Shown here piece after piece: positions 45,001 through 60,000 of a DNA stretch of 64,000 nucleotides. The stretch spans positions 310,001-374,000 of the forward strand of contig NZ_JALHRX010000002.1 in the NCBI RefSeq assembly GCF_023952475.1, in the 5' to 3' direction. This stretch comes from Cupriavidus sp. WGlv3. Lineage in GTDB: Bacteria > Pseudomonadota > Gammaproteobacteria > Burkholderiales > Burkholderiaceae. Both the position numbers and the translations under genes were made by a program. The number at the start of each line of letters is the position of its first letter. The stretch's first letter is position 1. Under the pieces are notes generated by a model, which worked only from the letters and a program-made list of their open reading frames with translations, did no database searches and was not told where the DNA came from.

Positions 45001-48000
45001 CCTGGCTTTGCAAGCGGAATCAGCGGGGTAAATCCCCCTGGCTTTTGCTTTAGCGGCCGCTGCAGCGGATGGATAGAATCATGCGTTGCTCAACTTCGCA
45101 CCATCCTGCTGTTTCCGCCGCAATGTCTCATCGCCGTGCTATTCCCGACCTTGGTATGACCGTTCCCGCACTCTCGCTTGGTGCCATCCTGGACGACCTG
45201 CGCAGCGCCCCGCGGCCGCTGACCTCCGCGGAATACACATACCTGGCCCAGCTGCGGCAACGCATCGTCACCGGCGACGCCGACCTGTGGACCACGCTCG
45301 AAACCGCGGGCGTGCCGTGCAGCGAACGCCGCCTGTCGCCGGACGTGGTGCTGGCATTGACCGCGATCGGCCAGTTGCCGATGCACTGACTGCGTCGCTG
45401 CCGCACGCCTCGCCGGAAGATTCCGCGCTGCATTTCTGAATCCGGCTGCTCACCTGCCCGGCGCCGCCCCGCTACGATCGATCCACTTCGATCCGCCGGG
45501 GACCCGTAGCAGCGCGCGAGCGCGACACCGCCCCCCGGCCATGACATGGGCATGGCTTACCGACTCATCAACCGGCGCGTCTCCTTTCTCTCCTTGCGTG
45601 TCTTTGTCGCGCTGATGCAGCATCGCGACGCCAGCCGCGCCGCGCAGGCGCTCGGCATCCAGCCGCAACGACTCCATTACCAGATCCGCCAGCTCGAGGC
45701 CGCGCTCGGCAGGCCGCTGTTCCAGACCTGCGGCACGAGCTGGCTGCCGACCGCGGCCGGGTTCAATGCCTTGCCCAAGATCCGCGCCATGCTCGAGATC
45801 TGGGAGCAGGTCCAGGCCAGCACCCGCGCGCGGCGCCGTGCGGAAGCGGAGCGGCAGCGCGAGCGCTGCGCGGTGCGCGTCGGCGCGGCATTCTGGGTGC
45901 GGCAGGCGACCATGTAGGCTCAGGCGAGCCGTTCGCAGTGATAGGTCTCGGTGCGGTACGGGAAGGCGACCTCGGCGCGGTCCGACAGCGCCGGATGCTG
46001 GTCGATGAGCGCGTGCAGGCGCGCACGCACGCGCGCTTGCTCCGGCTCGGGCAGCGACGCAATGAAACTGACCGACATGACGCGATCCACGATCACCTGC
46101 GGTGGCGGCCCCACATGCGCGTAGGGCAGGCTCTGCAGCGCCAGCGGCCCGAAGCCCTCGGCGGGAAACACCCGCTTCCAGTCACCCTTGTAGAAGCGCG
46201 GGGCGTCGCCTTCATACGGCGCCATGATGGCAGTCAGCTGCGCCACCCAGTCCACGCTTTCATCCCGGACGTTCCATACCAGTCCGAGCTGGCCACCGGG
46301 GCGCAGCACGCGGCGAATCTCCCCCAGCGCGCGCGCGTTGGCAAACCAGTGGAACGCCTGTGCGCAGACTACGGCGTCGACGCTGGCGTCTGGCAGTGGG
46401 ATCGCCTCGGCGCTGCCCTCCAGGGCTTGCACCGGCGCCACCGCGTGCGCCAGCTGCGCACGCATCTGCGCCACCGGCTCCACCGCGATCACCGTGGCGC
46501 CGGTCTGCACCAGCCGGCGCGTGAACTTGCCGGTGCCAGCCCCGAGATCGAGCACGACGCGGCCGGCATGCAAACCCAGCGCATCGCGCAGCCAGGTGTC
46601 GATCTCGGCGGGGTAGTCGGGGCGTCCGAGCGCGTAGGTATCGGCCTGGCTGGCGAATCCCTGGGCGGCGGCTTGATGGATGGCGGTCATGGGCAGGCTC
46701 CGGTGCGTTACCGGAGCCGTAGCCTACGCGCCTGCGCGGCATCGGACAAGGCTATTGCTGCATGCCCCAGCGGCGCACCGTCAGCCGCTCCAGCGTGGTA
46801 AACACCAGGCCCTCGACCAGCAGCCCGATCAGGATTACCGCGGCCAGCCCCGCGAATACGCGGTCGGTATAGAGCTCATTGCGGTTCTGGAAGATGAACC
46901 AGCCCAGTCCGCCCTGCCCTGACGACGCGCCGAACACCAGTTCGGCGGCGATCAGCGTGCGCCAGGCAAAGGCCCAGCCGATCTTCAGGCCCGACAGGAT
47001 CGCCGGCAGCGCCGCCGGCACCAGCACCAGCGCGACATAGCGCAGGCCGCGCAGGCCGTAGTTGCGCCCGGCCATGCGCAGCGTGGGGGGTACCGCGCGG
47101 AAGCCGGCGTACATGTTCAGCGCGAGCGGCCACAGCACCGAATGGATCAGCACGAACACCAGGCTGCCCGTGCCAAGCCCGAACCACAGCAGCGCCAGCG
47201 GCAACAGCGCAATCGCCGGCAACGGGTTGAACATGGCGGTAAGGGTGTCCAGCAGGTCGCGCCCCAGGCGCGTCGATACCGCCAGCGAGGTCAGCACGAA
47301 CGCCAGCACGATGCCGGCGGCATAGCCGCGCAGCAGCACCGACAGCGAGATCGCCGCCTTGCCCGGCAGCTCGCCGCTGGCCACTGCCTCGGCAAAGGCT
47401 CGCATCGTGGCCAGACACGACGGCAGCAGCAGGTCGTTGTCCTGCACGCGCGCCACCAGTTCCCAGATCAGCCCGAGCGCCAGCAGGATCACCGCCTTGC
47501 GCAGCCAGCCGTGTTGCCACAGGCGCTGGTGCCACGGCAGCGCGCGCGCAAGCGGGGCCTCGGTGAATGGCTCGGGCTCGCGTTCGTATTCGGGCCGCAG
47601 CGTGTCGGCCAGTGTCAGTGTCGGTTGCGTCATGATGCGAGGTCCCGGTTCAGCGGCCCGACGCGCTGCGCGCACGCGGCGCGGCCTCGGCGGCGGGCTG
47701 GTCGAACAGCATGGTGTGGATGCGTTGCGCGGCGGCCTGGAATTCGGCGCCGCCCTGGCTGGCCAGGCTGAACTGGTGGCTGTTGAGCTCCGCGCGCACG
47801 CGGCCCGGGTGCGGCGACAGCAGCAGGATGCGGCTGCCCACCACCAGCGCCTCTTCGATCGAATGCGTAACGAACATCAAGGTGAAGGCCGCGTCGTCCC
47901 ACAGCGCCAGCAGCTCTTCCTGCATGCGCCGGCGCGTGAGCGCGTCCAGCGCGGCAAAGGGCTCGTCCATCAGCAGCACCTTGGGGCGCATGGCCAGCGC

Positions 48001-51000
48001 GCGCGCGATCGCCACGCGCTGCTTCATGCCGCCCGACAGCGTATGCGGGTAGGCATCGGCAAAATCGGCCAGCCCGACCTTGTGCAGGCTGTCCAGCGCC
48101 AGCTCGCGCGCCTCCGCCCGCGACAGCTTGCGCGCCTGCCGCAGCGGAAACATCACGTTCTGCACCACCGTTTTCCACGGCGGCAGCTGGTCGAACTCCT
48201 GGAACACCACGATGCGGTCCGGGCCGGGCTGCAGCACCCGCCGGCCTTCGAGCCGGATCTCGCCCTCGCTGGGCGGAACGAATCCGGCAACCGCCTTCAG
48301 CAGCGTGGACTTGCCGCAGCCGGACGGGCCCAGCAGCACGAAGCGGTCGCCGGCATGCACGTCGAAGCTGACGCGATGGGTGGCGCGCACGATGCGCTCT
48401 GGCGTGCGGTACTCCAGCGACACGCCGTCGACCTGCAGCAACGGCGTGGCGCGCTCCGACACCACGCGCAGGTTATGCGTGGCCATGCTCAGCTCCCCTG
48501 CGCGGTGACCGGGTCCTGGAAGAAGTAGTCCTGCCAGGATTTGGGCTGGTTGCGGATCGCGCCCACGCGGTGCATGAAAGCGGCCAGCGCAAAGGTGTTC
48601 TGCGGCGCCACGCGGAACTGCACCTGCGGGTTCATCAGCACGCGCAGCAGTAGCGCGCGGTCGGTCCTGGCCTTGCTCTGGCGCAGGTAGATGTCGGCGG
48701 CCGCTTCCGGATTGGCGGTGGCAAAGGCCGCGGCCTCGGCCAGCGCGTCGACGAAGGCGCGATAGGTCTTGGGGTTGTCGCTGCGGAACTTCTCGGTCGC
48801 GTACAGCACCGTAGAAGAACTCGGACCGCCCAGCACGTCATACGAATTCAGCACGATGCGCGCGTTGGGGTTGCCCGCCAGTTCCTGCTCCTGGAACGGC
48901 GGATTGCCGAAGTGCCCGGTGATCTCGGTGCCGCCGGAAATGATCGCCGCGGCCGCATCCGGGTGCGGCACCGCCACGGTCCACTTGTCGAGGCGGTTGT
49001 ATTCCTTGTCGCCCCACTGCTTTGCCGCAGCCAGTTGCAGCACGCGCGACTGCACCGATACGCCCACCGCCGGCAGCGCGATGCGGTCCTTCTCGGTGAA
49101 ATCGGCAATCGACTTCACCTTGGGGTTGTTGCTGACCAGGTAGTACGGGAAGTTGCCCAGCGATGCCACGCCGCGCACGTTCTGCTTGCCGTGGGTGCGG
49201 TCCCACAGCGTCAGCAGCGGGCCCACGCCGGCGCCGGCGATATCGATGGCACCGGACAGCAGCGCGTCATTGACCGCGGCGCCGCCCGACAGTTGCGTCC
49301 ATTCGACCTTGATGTCGACACCCTGCTGCTTGCCGTGCTTTTCAATCAGCTGCTGGTCGCGCGCCACGTTGAGCAGCAGGTAGACTACGCCGAACTGCTC
49401 GGCGATGCGCAGCTTGCCTTCGGCGTGCGCGGTGCCGGTGATGGCCAGGCCGGCGCTCAGTGCCAGCAGGCCGAGCCTGCGGGAAAAACGAGAAAACATG
49501 ATTGAAACTCCAGGGAATACGTGGATGAGCGCTTGCCAGGGCAAGCGCGTGCGGTGACTAGCGATACCGCTGCCGCCTTCAGCGCGGCACGTCGCCTTCG
49601 ATGGTGGTGCGGTACATCACGCGCCGCAGTTCCGGCGGACAGCCCGCGGCAAGATGCAGCAGCGAGCGGTTGTCCCAGAACACCAGGTCATGTGGCTGCC
49701 ACTGGTGGCGGTAGATGTGGGCGGGCTTGACGCTGTGCGCGAACAACTGCTCCAGCAGGTCGCGGCTTTCCTGCTCGGGCAGGCCGACGATGCGGGTGGT
49801 GAAGTGCTCGCTGACAAAGAGCGCCTTGCGTCCCGTTTCCGGATGGGTGCGCACCACCGGCTGCAGCACCGGCCTGATCTGCGCGATCTGCTCCGGCGTC
49901 AGGTTGGGCCGCCACGGGCTGCGCTGCTGCAGCTCGGCGTAGCGCGCCAGGTAGGTGTGCTCGGCCTGCAGGCCATCGACGGCGCGCTGCAGCGCCGCCG
50001 GCAGCGTGTCCCAGGCCAGGTGCATGTTGGCGAACAACGTGTCGCCTCCCTCGGCGGGCAGCTCGCGCGCATGCAGCAGCGAACCGAGGCTGGGCTTTTC
50101 CTTGTACGACAGGTCCGAATGCCAGAAGTGGCCGGCATCGCCGAGCCCGATCGGCTTGCCGTTCTCGACCACGTTGGACACCACCAGCACTTGCGCATGA
50201 CCCGGCAGCTGGAACTGGTGCAGCACGTGGATCTGCAACGGCCCGAAGCGGCGGCTGAAATCGACCTGCTGCGCAGGCGTGATCTGCTGGTCGCGGAACA
50301 CCACCACGTGGTAGTCGAGGTGGGCGCGGTGGATGCGGACAAAATCCGCGTCGGACAGCGGCTGCGACAAGTCGAGTCCGATCACTTCCGCGCCCAGCGG
50401 CGCGTCCAGCGGACGGATCTCGAAGTTGCCCGCGTCTGCGGACAATGCGGTGGAAAGCGGTGCGCTCTGCTGGCGCGAAACACTGGCGTGGGCGGTTGCG
50501 GTCGTCATGGCAAGCTCTGGCACGGGGGAAGCCGATGCGGCATCCGGGATGCCGCGTACAAGCTTGCACTGTAGAGAGCCGGCCATTGCACGGTCAACGA
50601 ATCATATTGCTGGCCCTTATCCGCTTATCGCATATCCATGTCTCGACATTGGCCAGCCATCAGGGCTTGCCGGGACAAGCGCTGCGGCACGGCACGTTGG
50701 CCGTATCCGGGCGCGCGTCGGCGACAAAGCCATCGCGGTTCGGCATCTGCACCTGCGGCAGCGTGCGCGCGTCCAGCACCGCATCCGCGGGCAGGATGCC
50801 GTTCTTGTGCAGCAGCCACGCGGTGACGGCATAGACCTCGTCCGGCGCCAGGCTCTGCGGCGCGTTGTAGGGCATGGCACGGTTGATGAAGTCGAATACC
50901 GTGGTCGCGTAGGGCCAGAAGCTGCCGATGGTCTTGACCGGGTCCTTGCTCCTGGCGGCGTCCTTCAGCGTGCCCTGCCCGCCCACCAGCGCATCGGCCG

Positions 51001-54000
51001 GCTTGCCTTCGCCATTGACGCCGTGACACGCGGCACAGTGCTGCGCATAGACCTGCTGGCCCCGCGCGACCGTGCCGCTGCCCGGCGGCAGGCCCGTGCC
51101 GTCCGGGGTCACGTCGATATTCCACGCGGCAAGGTCGCGCTCGCTGGCGGGGCGGCCTATGCCGTAGGTCTGGGCAAGGACCGTTTGGGCAGCGCAAGCC
51201 AGCGCCAGCACGGCGGCGGCACCACTGATTCGTTCAAGCGCGCGCATTGGCAATGCTCCCGTCCGCGGCCACGCGCCAGCGCTGGATCGCGTTGTAGTGA
51301 TAGGTGGAAGCCACGCCGCGCGCGGCCACCAGCTGGTCCGGCGTGGGCTGGACGTTGCCGGCTTCGTCGATGGCGCGGCTCTCCAGCGAAGCTGGCCCGC
51401 CATCCCAGCGCCACGGCAGGCGGAAACGCACCAGGGCGCGGTCCAGCACCGGCTCCTGCAGCTGCGCCTCGCGCCAGCTGCGGCCGCCATCGGCCGACAC
51501 CTCGACGCGGCGGATGCGCCCGTGGCCCGACCACGCCAGGCCCGAGATCTCATAGAACCCGCGCTCACGCAGTCTGTGGTCCGGCGCGGGGAAGGTGATC
51601 ACGGACTTCACGTCCATCAGGAAGGTGAACTGCCGCGCGCTGCCGTCGGGCAAGGAGTCCGTGTACTTCGACGTCTCTTCGCGCGACATGAACGGCGCGC
51701 GCCCCAGCTTCAGGCGCCGAAGCCACTTGATGGACATGTTGCCCTCATAGCCCGGCAGGAACAGCCGCAGCGGATAGCCATGCTCGGGCCGCAGCATCTC
51801 GCCGTTCTGTGCATAGACCAGCAGTGCATCTTCCAGCGCCTTGGCCAGTGGCACGCTGCGCGTCATGGCTGCGCCATCGGCGCCTTCGGCCAGCACCCAG
51901 GCCGCATCCGGCGCCACGCCGACTTCGTCGAGCACCACGGACAACGGCACGCCGGTCCACTCACAGCAAGACAGCAGGCCGTGGCTGATCTGCACGGACT
52001 TGGCGCCGGGCGCCTTCCACTCGCGTCCGGTGTTGCCCGAGCACTCCAGGAAATGGATGCGCGATACCGACGGCAGGCGCACCAGGTCGTCCATGGTGAA
52101 GATGCGCGGGCGCGCCACCAGCCCGTGCACCGCCAGCCGGTGCTGCGCCGGGTCGATCAGCGGGATGCCGGCGTGATGGCGCTCGAACACCAGCCCGGTC
52201 GGCGTGATGATGCCGCGCAGGTCCTGCAGCGGCGTCATCGACGAGTTGGCGCCGGGCAGCGGCGCCGCGCTGCGGCTGCGCCGCACCACGTCTTTCTCGA
52301 ACGGGGACGGCTGGCCGTAGGCATGCCACAGCACGGGCTCGCCCGGCGTGCGCGTCCACGGCGCAACCGTCAGGGGTTCAGCGCGCGCCGCAGTGGCGAC
52401 GCCGGCCGCGGCGGCGCCCAGCACCGCCCCGCGCTGCAGGAAGCGCCGGCGGCCGGAACTCAGGTCATTGCTCATCGTGAGGGCGTGGTCAGTCTGGTAG
52501 CGATCAAAATGCGCAGACTGTAGGACAGCACCGGCACTTGGCCAACGAAGAAGAATGCATGCCGATATGCCAACGCCGCGCTGCGCGCCATATGCGGGGG
52601 GCCGATAACCAAAGCCGGAATCATTCGTTCTGGTCCGCGCGCAGCGCCGCTTATCGTGGAGCCGTCCTCAACTTCAAGAAGGTATGCACGATGACGACCC
52701 CGCGCCCCGATGCCACCGCTGCACCCACGCTGACCCGCCGCGAGCTGCTGCGCTGCGCGGCCTGGTCCGGGCTGGGCATGGCCGCGTCGCTGTCGCCGCT
52801 GTCCGCGTTCAGCGCCAGCCCGGCCGCGCGGCCCGACGTGATCCGCGTCGGCGTGGCCCAGCCCGCCACCGGCACCCCGCCCAGCTTTGCCGGCAGCTCG
52901 CTGGCAATTGCCCATGCGCGCGGCTGGCTCGAGGAATCGTTCAAGCCGACCGGCACGCGCGTGGAGTGGTTCTTCTTCAAGGGCGCCGGCCCCGCCGTCA
53001 ACGAGGCGCTGGCCAACCGCCAGCTCGACTTCGCGCTGCAAGGCGACCTGCCGTCCATCGTGGCCCGCTCCGCCGGACTGAAGACGCGGCTGGTGCTGGC
53101 CACCGGCGTGCGCGCCAACATCTACGTGGGAGTGCCGCCCGATTCGCCGCTGAAGACGGTCAGCGACCTGCGCGGCAAGCGCGTGTCGCTGTTCAAGGGC
53201 ACCAACATGCATCTGCCCGCGCTGCGCCTGCTGGAAGCGAACGGGCTGTCGGACAAGGACCTGCGCCTGCTGAACCTGGACACGGCCGGCTACCTGGCGG
53301 CGCTGTCCACGCGCGACATCGACGCGGCCATCGGTGCCATGGACATCCTGCGCCTGCGCGACAAGGGCGCGGTGCGCATCCTTTACTCCAGCAAGAACCA
53401 GTCGCCGATCTACACACGGCAAAGCCACGTACTGGTGAGCGACGAATTCGCCGGGCGCTATCCGGAGGCCACGCAGCACCTGGTGAAGGCCGCGGTCGAG
53501 GCGGCGCGGTGGGCCTCGGACGAGAGCCATCGCGAGGAGGTGCTGCGCACCTGGGCGCGTGCGGGCACGCCTTATGACCACTGGAAGGAGGACTTCGACG
53601 GCGAGCCGCTGCGGGTGCGGCTGAACCCGAATTTCGATCCCTTCCTGGTCAGCCGCTACAAGGACGCGGTCGAGCAGGCCTATCGCTTCAAGCTGAGCCG
53701 TGCGCGCTTTGACGTGGACCAGTGGATCGACCAGCGCTTCCTGAAGGCTGCGCTCAACGACCTGAGCCTGCAGAGCTACTGGCCCGTCTACCAACCCAAC
53801 GGCAAGATCCTGGGAGCCTGACATCATGTCTGTCGCCGAATCGCTTTCACTGCCCGCCGCAGCAGCGCCGCGCGCGCCTTCCCCGCGCAAGCCACTGCGC
53901 TGGCAGGACGCCACATGCTGGCTGCTGGCCTGGCCGGTGCCGCTGGCGCTGCTGCTGGTGTGGTACGTGGCCGCCCGCAATGCCTGGATTCCGCCGCAGG

Positions 54001-57000
54001 TGCTGCCCGCACCCGAGGACGTCGCGCGCACGCTGGCCGACCTCTGGCAAAGCGGGGAACTGCAGGCCAACCTGGCCATCAGCGCGCTGCGCGTGGCCGG
54101 CGGCTTCGCCGTGGGGCTGGCCGGCGGCCTGGCGCTGGGCGCGGCCATGGGCCTGTCGCCAACGTTGCGCGAATACGTCTACCCGACCTTCAAGGCCTTC
54201 AGCCAGGTGCCGGTGCTGGGCTGGCTGCCGCTGCTGATGCAGCTGGTCGGCATCGACGAAGCGCTCAAGGTGATCCTGATCGCCAAGGCCGCCTTCGTGC
54301 CGGTGGCGCTGAACACGTACAAGGGCATCGGCAGCGTGCCGACCCGCTACCTGGAAGTGGCGCGGGTGCTGCAGCTCACGCGCTGGCAGACGCTGTCGCG
54401 CGTGGTGCTGCCCGCCGCGGCCGCGCCGGTGTGGAACGGCGTGCGCTACGGCCTGACGCACGCGTGGCTGGCGCTGGTGGTGGTGGAGCTGCTGGCCTCG
54501 TCCGAGGGGCTGGGCTACATGATCGTCTACGGGCGCCAGCTGTTCCAGCTCGACATGGTGCTGGCCGCCGTGGTGGTGGTGGGCGTGGTTGGCTTTGCGC
54601 TGGACAAGACGCTGGCGCTGGCTGAAGGCGCGGTGCTGCGCTGGCGCAAGCCGGGCTTCTGAGGCGAGGCCGCGATGACTACTTCTGCTATCCGCCCCCG
54701 TATTCGCCTGCCCCGCGCCTTGCGCGGCTGGGTGCTGCCGCTCGCGCTGCTCGCGCTGTGGTGGGCCGCCGTGCGCTTTGGCTGGACCACTTCGCCGCTG
54801 CTGGTGCCGGTATCCAGCGTCTGGGACACCGCGGTGCGCCAGGTGCAAAGCGGCGCGCTGGCCACGGCATTGGCCGCCAGCCTGTGGCGCGACCTGGCCG
54901 GCTTTGCCATCGGCGCCAGCGCCGGGCTGGTGTTCGGCACGGCGCTGGGCCTGTCGCGCCTGTTCGAACGCCTGGTCGGTCCGAGCTTTCACACGGTCAA
55001 GCAGATCTCGCTGTTTGCATGGATCCCGCTGATCTCGGTCTGGTTCGGGCTGGGCGATGCCGCCAAGGTGGTGTTCCTGTCGCTGGCCGCATTCTTCCCG
55101 GTGGTGCTGAACACCTTCGAAGGCATCCGCGCCGTGCCGGCCGACCTGCTCGAGGTGGCGCGTGTCCTGCGCTTCAACCGCACCCAGGTACTGTGGCGCG
55201 TGGTGCTGCCGTCGGCGGCGCCGTCGATCTTCGCCGGCATCCACCTGGCGCTGATCTATGCGTGGCTGGCGACGCTCGGCGCGGAGTACCTGCTGGTATC
55301 CGGCAAGGGCATCGGCAACACCATGACCGACGGCCGCGAAAACTTCTGGATGGACCTGGTGATCTTCGGCGTGATCGTGGTCGGCCTGGTCGGCTTCACG
55401 CTGAACTGGATTGCCAGCCGCATCGAATCCCGCCTGCTCGCCTGGCGCGGGCGCTCGGTGGCCGCGGGCTGAGCCGCGCTGCCCCTTATTGAACGGAGAC
55501 CACAAATGCCACATGCCGGCACGCTAAGCATCGCGCACCTGCACAAGCAGTACGAAGTCGAGGGCCGCGGGCTGCCCGTGCTCGAGGACATCACCCTGAC
55601 CATCGCCCCGGGCGAGTTCGTCAGCATCGTCGGCGCCAGCGGCTGCGGCAAGTCCACCCTGCTGCGGCTGGTGGTGGGGCTGGAACAGGATTATCGCGGC
55701 GAGATCCTTCTGGACGGCAAGCGCGTATCGGGCACCAGCCTGCAGCGCGGCATCGTGTTCCAGGAGCATCGTTTGTTCCCGTGGCTGACAGTCGAGCAGA
55801 ACATCCGGCTGGCGCTGCTCAACACCCCAGGCAGCGACGCGGAGAAAGTCCGCAACGTTGGCGAGCATATCGCGCTGGTTGGCCTGCGCGGCTTCGAGCA
55901 GGCCTATCCGCACCAGCTCTCCGGCGGCATGTCGCAGCGCGTGGCGATTGCGCGGGCACTGGTGACGCGGCCCGAGATCCTGCTGCTCGACGAGCCCTTC
56001 GGCGCGCTCGATGCGATGACGCGGGCCTACCTGCAGCAGGAGCTGCAGCGCATCTGGCAGGCCGAGGGCATCACCATGATCCTGGTCACCCACGACGTCG
56101 AGGAAGCCGTCTTCCTGGGCGACCGCGTGGTGGTGATGGAACCCCGGCCCGGCCGCATCCGCCGCATCCTGCCGGTGGACCTGCCGCATCCACGCGAACG
56201 CGCCGGACTTCCCTTCGCGCGGGTGCGCGATGCCGTGCTACGCGAATTCGCCGGGCAGGAGCCTGTCGTGCAGCGGGCCCCCGAACCTGAACTCGCCTGA
56301 CCCAACCCTGATCCCCTCCGGAGCTTCGTGATGACCCAAGCCAACGCCACGCAAGACCAGCCCGTCCAGCTCGACATCCACCCGGTTGCCGGCCGCATCG
56401 GCGCCGAGATCCGCGGCGTCGCGCTGCACGGCGACCTGCCGCCCGCTACCTTCGCCGCCATCCGCGCAGCCTTGCTCAGGCACAAGGTGCTGTTCTTCCG
56501 CGACCAGGTGCATCTGGACGATGCCGCACAGCAGAGCTTTGCGCGCCTGTTCGGCGACACCGTGCCGCACCCGACCGTGCCCTCGCGCGACGGCACGCAG
56601 CTGCTTGAGCTCGACTCGCAGCACGGCGGCCGCGCCAACTCCTGGCATACCGACGTGACCTTCGACCTGGCCTATCCCGCGGTCTCGGTGCTGCGCGCCG
56701 TGACCGTTCCCGCCGCCGGCGGCGATACGGTGTGGGCCAACACCGCCGCTGCTTACCAGGACCTGCCCGAGCCGCTGCGCGAACTGGCCGACAAGCTGTG
56801 GGCGCTGCACACCAACGACTACGACTACGCGGCCACGCGCGTCAATCCGAGCGACGAAGGACTGAAGCGCTACCGCGAGGTATTCACCTCGGCGCTCTAC
56901 GAGACCGAGCACCCGGTGGTGCGCGTGCACCCGGAAACCGGTGAGCGCACGCTGGTGCTGGGGCACTTCGTCAAGAAGCTGCTGGACTACGCGTCGGCCG

Positions 57001-60000
57001 ATTCGGCACACCTGATTGCCGTGCTGCAGGGCCATGTGCACCGGCTGGAGAACACCGTGCGCTGGCGCTGGCGCGCGGGCGACGTCGCGATCTGGGACAA
57101 CCGCGCCACCCAGCACTACGCCATCAACGACTATGGTGACGCGCACCGCGTGGTGCGCCGCGCCACCGTGGCCGGCGACATTCCGGTCGGTGTAGATGGC
57201 CGCCGCAGCAAGGCGGTGAAGGCGGGCGTGCGCGGCGAGGGCGCGGCGCCGGCCAACCAGTCCGCCGGTGCCGCGCAACGGCAAGCGGCCTGATCCAGCC
57301 AGCTTCTTCCGGAGAGCACGATCGATGTCATCGCAAAAGCCGCCGCGCCAGCTGCATCTGGGCGCCTTTCTCCAGGCCACCGGGCACCATGTCGCCGGGT
57401 GGCGCCATCCCGGCGCGCAGGCCGATGCCGGGCGCAACCTGGCGCACTACATCGCACTGGCGCAGCGCGCCGAGGCCGCGGGGTTCGATGCGCTGTTCCT
57501 GGCGGACAGCGTCGCCATCCGCGGCATGGACGATGCCACCCTGCCGCGCACCGCGCGCGCCGCCACCTTCGAGCCGCTGACGCTGCTGTCGGCACTGGCG
57601 GCGGTGACGCAGCGCATCGGCCTGGTGGCGACCGTCTCCACCACCTACAACGAGCCCTTTCATGTGGCGCGCAAGTTCGCCTCGCTCGACCATCTCAGCG
57701 GCGGCCGCGCGGGCTGGAACGTGGTGACATCGTGGTCGGATGCCGAGGCGCGTACCTTCAGCCTCGAGCGTCATCCCGCGCACGCTGACCGCTACGCCCG
57801 TGCCGAGGAGTTCGTCGACGTGGTCACCGGGCTGTGGGACACCTGGGAGGATGATGCCTTCCTGTATGACAAGGACAGCGGCCGGCATTTCGATGCGGAC
57901 AAGCTGCACACGCTGGACCATCGCAGCGCGCACTTCCAGGTGCGCGGGCCGCTCAACGTCGCGCGCCCGCCGCAGGGCCATCCGGTGATCGTGCAGGCCG
58001 GCTCGTCCGAGGCCGGGCAGGAGCTGGCCGCACGCACCGCCGAGGTCATCTTCACCGCGCAGCAGTCGCTGGCCGATGCGCAGGCCTTCTATCGCGGCCT
58101 GAAAGCGCGGCTCGCGCGCTATGGCCGCACGCCCGACCAGCTCAAGATCCTGCCGGGCGTGTTCCCGGTGGTGGGCCGCAGCGAGGCCGAGGCGCACGAG
58201 AAATTCGAAGCGCTGCAAAACCTGATCCATCCGTCGGTGGGGCTGGCCCTGCTGTCGCAGCACCTGGGCGGGATCGACCTGAGCGGCTATCCGCTGGACG
58301 GCCCGCTGCCCGACAACCTGGCCGAGCCGAACGGCGCCAAGAGCCGCTTCCAGCTGGTTACCGGCCTGGCCCGGCGCGAGGGGCTCACCATCCGCCAGCT
58401 GTGCCTGCGCGTGGCCACCGCGCGCGGCCACTGGTCGATCTACGGCACACCGCAGTCCGTCGCCGACCAGCTGCAGGCATGGTTCGAGGGCGAGGCCGCC
58501 GATGGCTTCAATGTCATGCCGCCCTGGCTGCCGGGCGGGCTCGATGATTTCATCGAACTGGTGCTGCCGGAGCTGCGCCGGCGCGGGCTGTTCCGCGAGC
58601 GCTATACGGGCACCACGCTGCGCGAGCACCTGGGGCTGCGCCGGCCGGAGAACCTGCGCTGGCAGCAGCTCGAACCGCCGCTCGCGGTCGGGGCATGACC
58701 GCGGCGCCGCGCATATCCAAATGCAATAAGCTTCCTTGCCTCGCGCGAGCGCCGTCGGCAACCATAGCAGCCACGCCGCAGGGGCGTGCGCGGGCCGGCT
58801 GGTACCATCGCACGGCCTGGTGCGCCCGTGCGGCGCACTGCTCGGCATGCCCGGCGCCAGGGCAGGCACTGCCCCCCGCGCGCCGGTCCGGCACCCAACA
58901 GCGAGAAGAAGAGAGAAGAAGATGAGACTCGAAACCCTGGCCGTCCATGGCGGCTATTCGCCAGATCCCACCACGCGCGCGGTGGCCGTGCCGATCTACC
59001 AGACCGTCGCCTACGCCTTCGACAACGCGCAGCATGGAGCGGACCTGTTCGACCTGAAGGTGGCCGGCAATATCTACAGCCGCATCATGAACCCGACCAA
59101 CGACGTGCTCGAGCAGCGCCTGGCCGCGCTCGAGGGCGGCGTGGGGGCGCTGGCGCTGGCGTCCGGCATGGCGGCGATCACCTATGCGATCCAGACCATT
59201 GCCGAGGCCGGCGACAACATCGTCTCGTCCAGCCAGCTCTACGGCGGCACCTACAACCTGCTGGCGCACACGCTGCCGCAGTCGGGCATCGAGACCCGCT
59301 TTGCCGACGGCCGCAATCCGGCCAGCTTCGGCGACCTGATCGATGCGCGCACCAAGGCCGTGTTCGTCGAGTCGGTGGGCAATCCGCTCGGCAACGTGGT
59401 CGATATCGCCGCGATCGCGCGCGTCGCGCACAACCACGGCGTGCCGCTGATCGTCGATAACACGGTGCCGTCGCCCTACCTGTGCCGGCCGTTCGAGCAT
59501 GGCGCCGATATCGTCGTGCATTCGCTGACGAAATACCTGGGCGGCCACGGCAACAGCGTCGGCGGCGCCATCGTCGACAGCGGCAAGTTCCCGTGGGCGC
59601 AGCACAAGGAGCGCTTCCGCCGCCTGAACGAGCCGGACGTGTCGTACCACGGCGTGGTCTATACGGAAGCGCTGGGGCCGGCCGCCTATATCGGCCGCGC
59701 GCGCGTGGTGCCGCTGCGCAATACCGGCGCCGCGCTGTCACCGTTCAACGCGTTCCTGATCCTGCAGGGCATCGAGACCCTGGCGCTGCGGCTGGACCGC
59801 ATCACCGACAATGCGCTGGCGATCGCCCGCCACCTGCAGCAGCACGCCAAGGTGGCGTGGGTCAATTTTGCCGGCCTGCCGGATCACCCCGACCACGCGC
59901 TGGTGCAGCAATACCTGGGCGGCCGCGGGCCCGGCATCCTTTCGTTCGGGCTGAAGCAAGGTGGCCGCGAGGGCGGCGCGCGCTTCCTCGATGCGCTGCA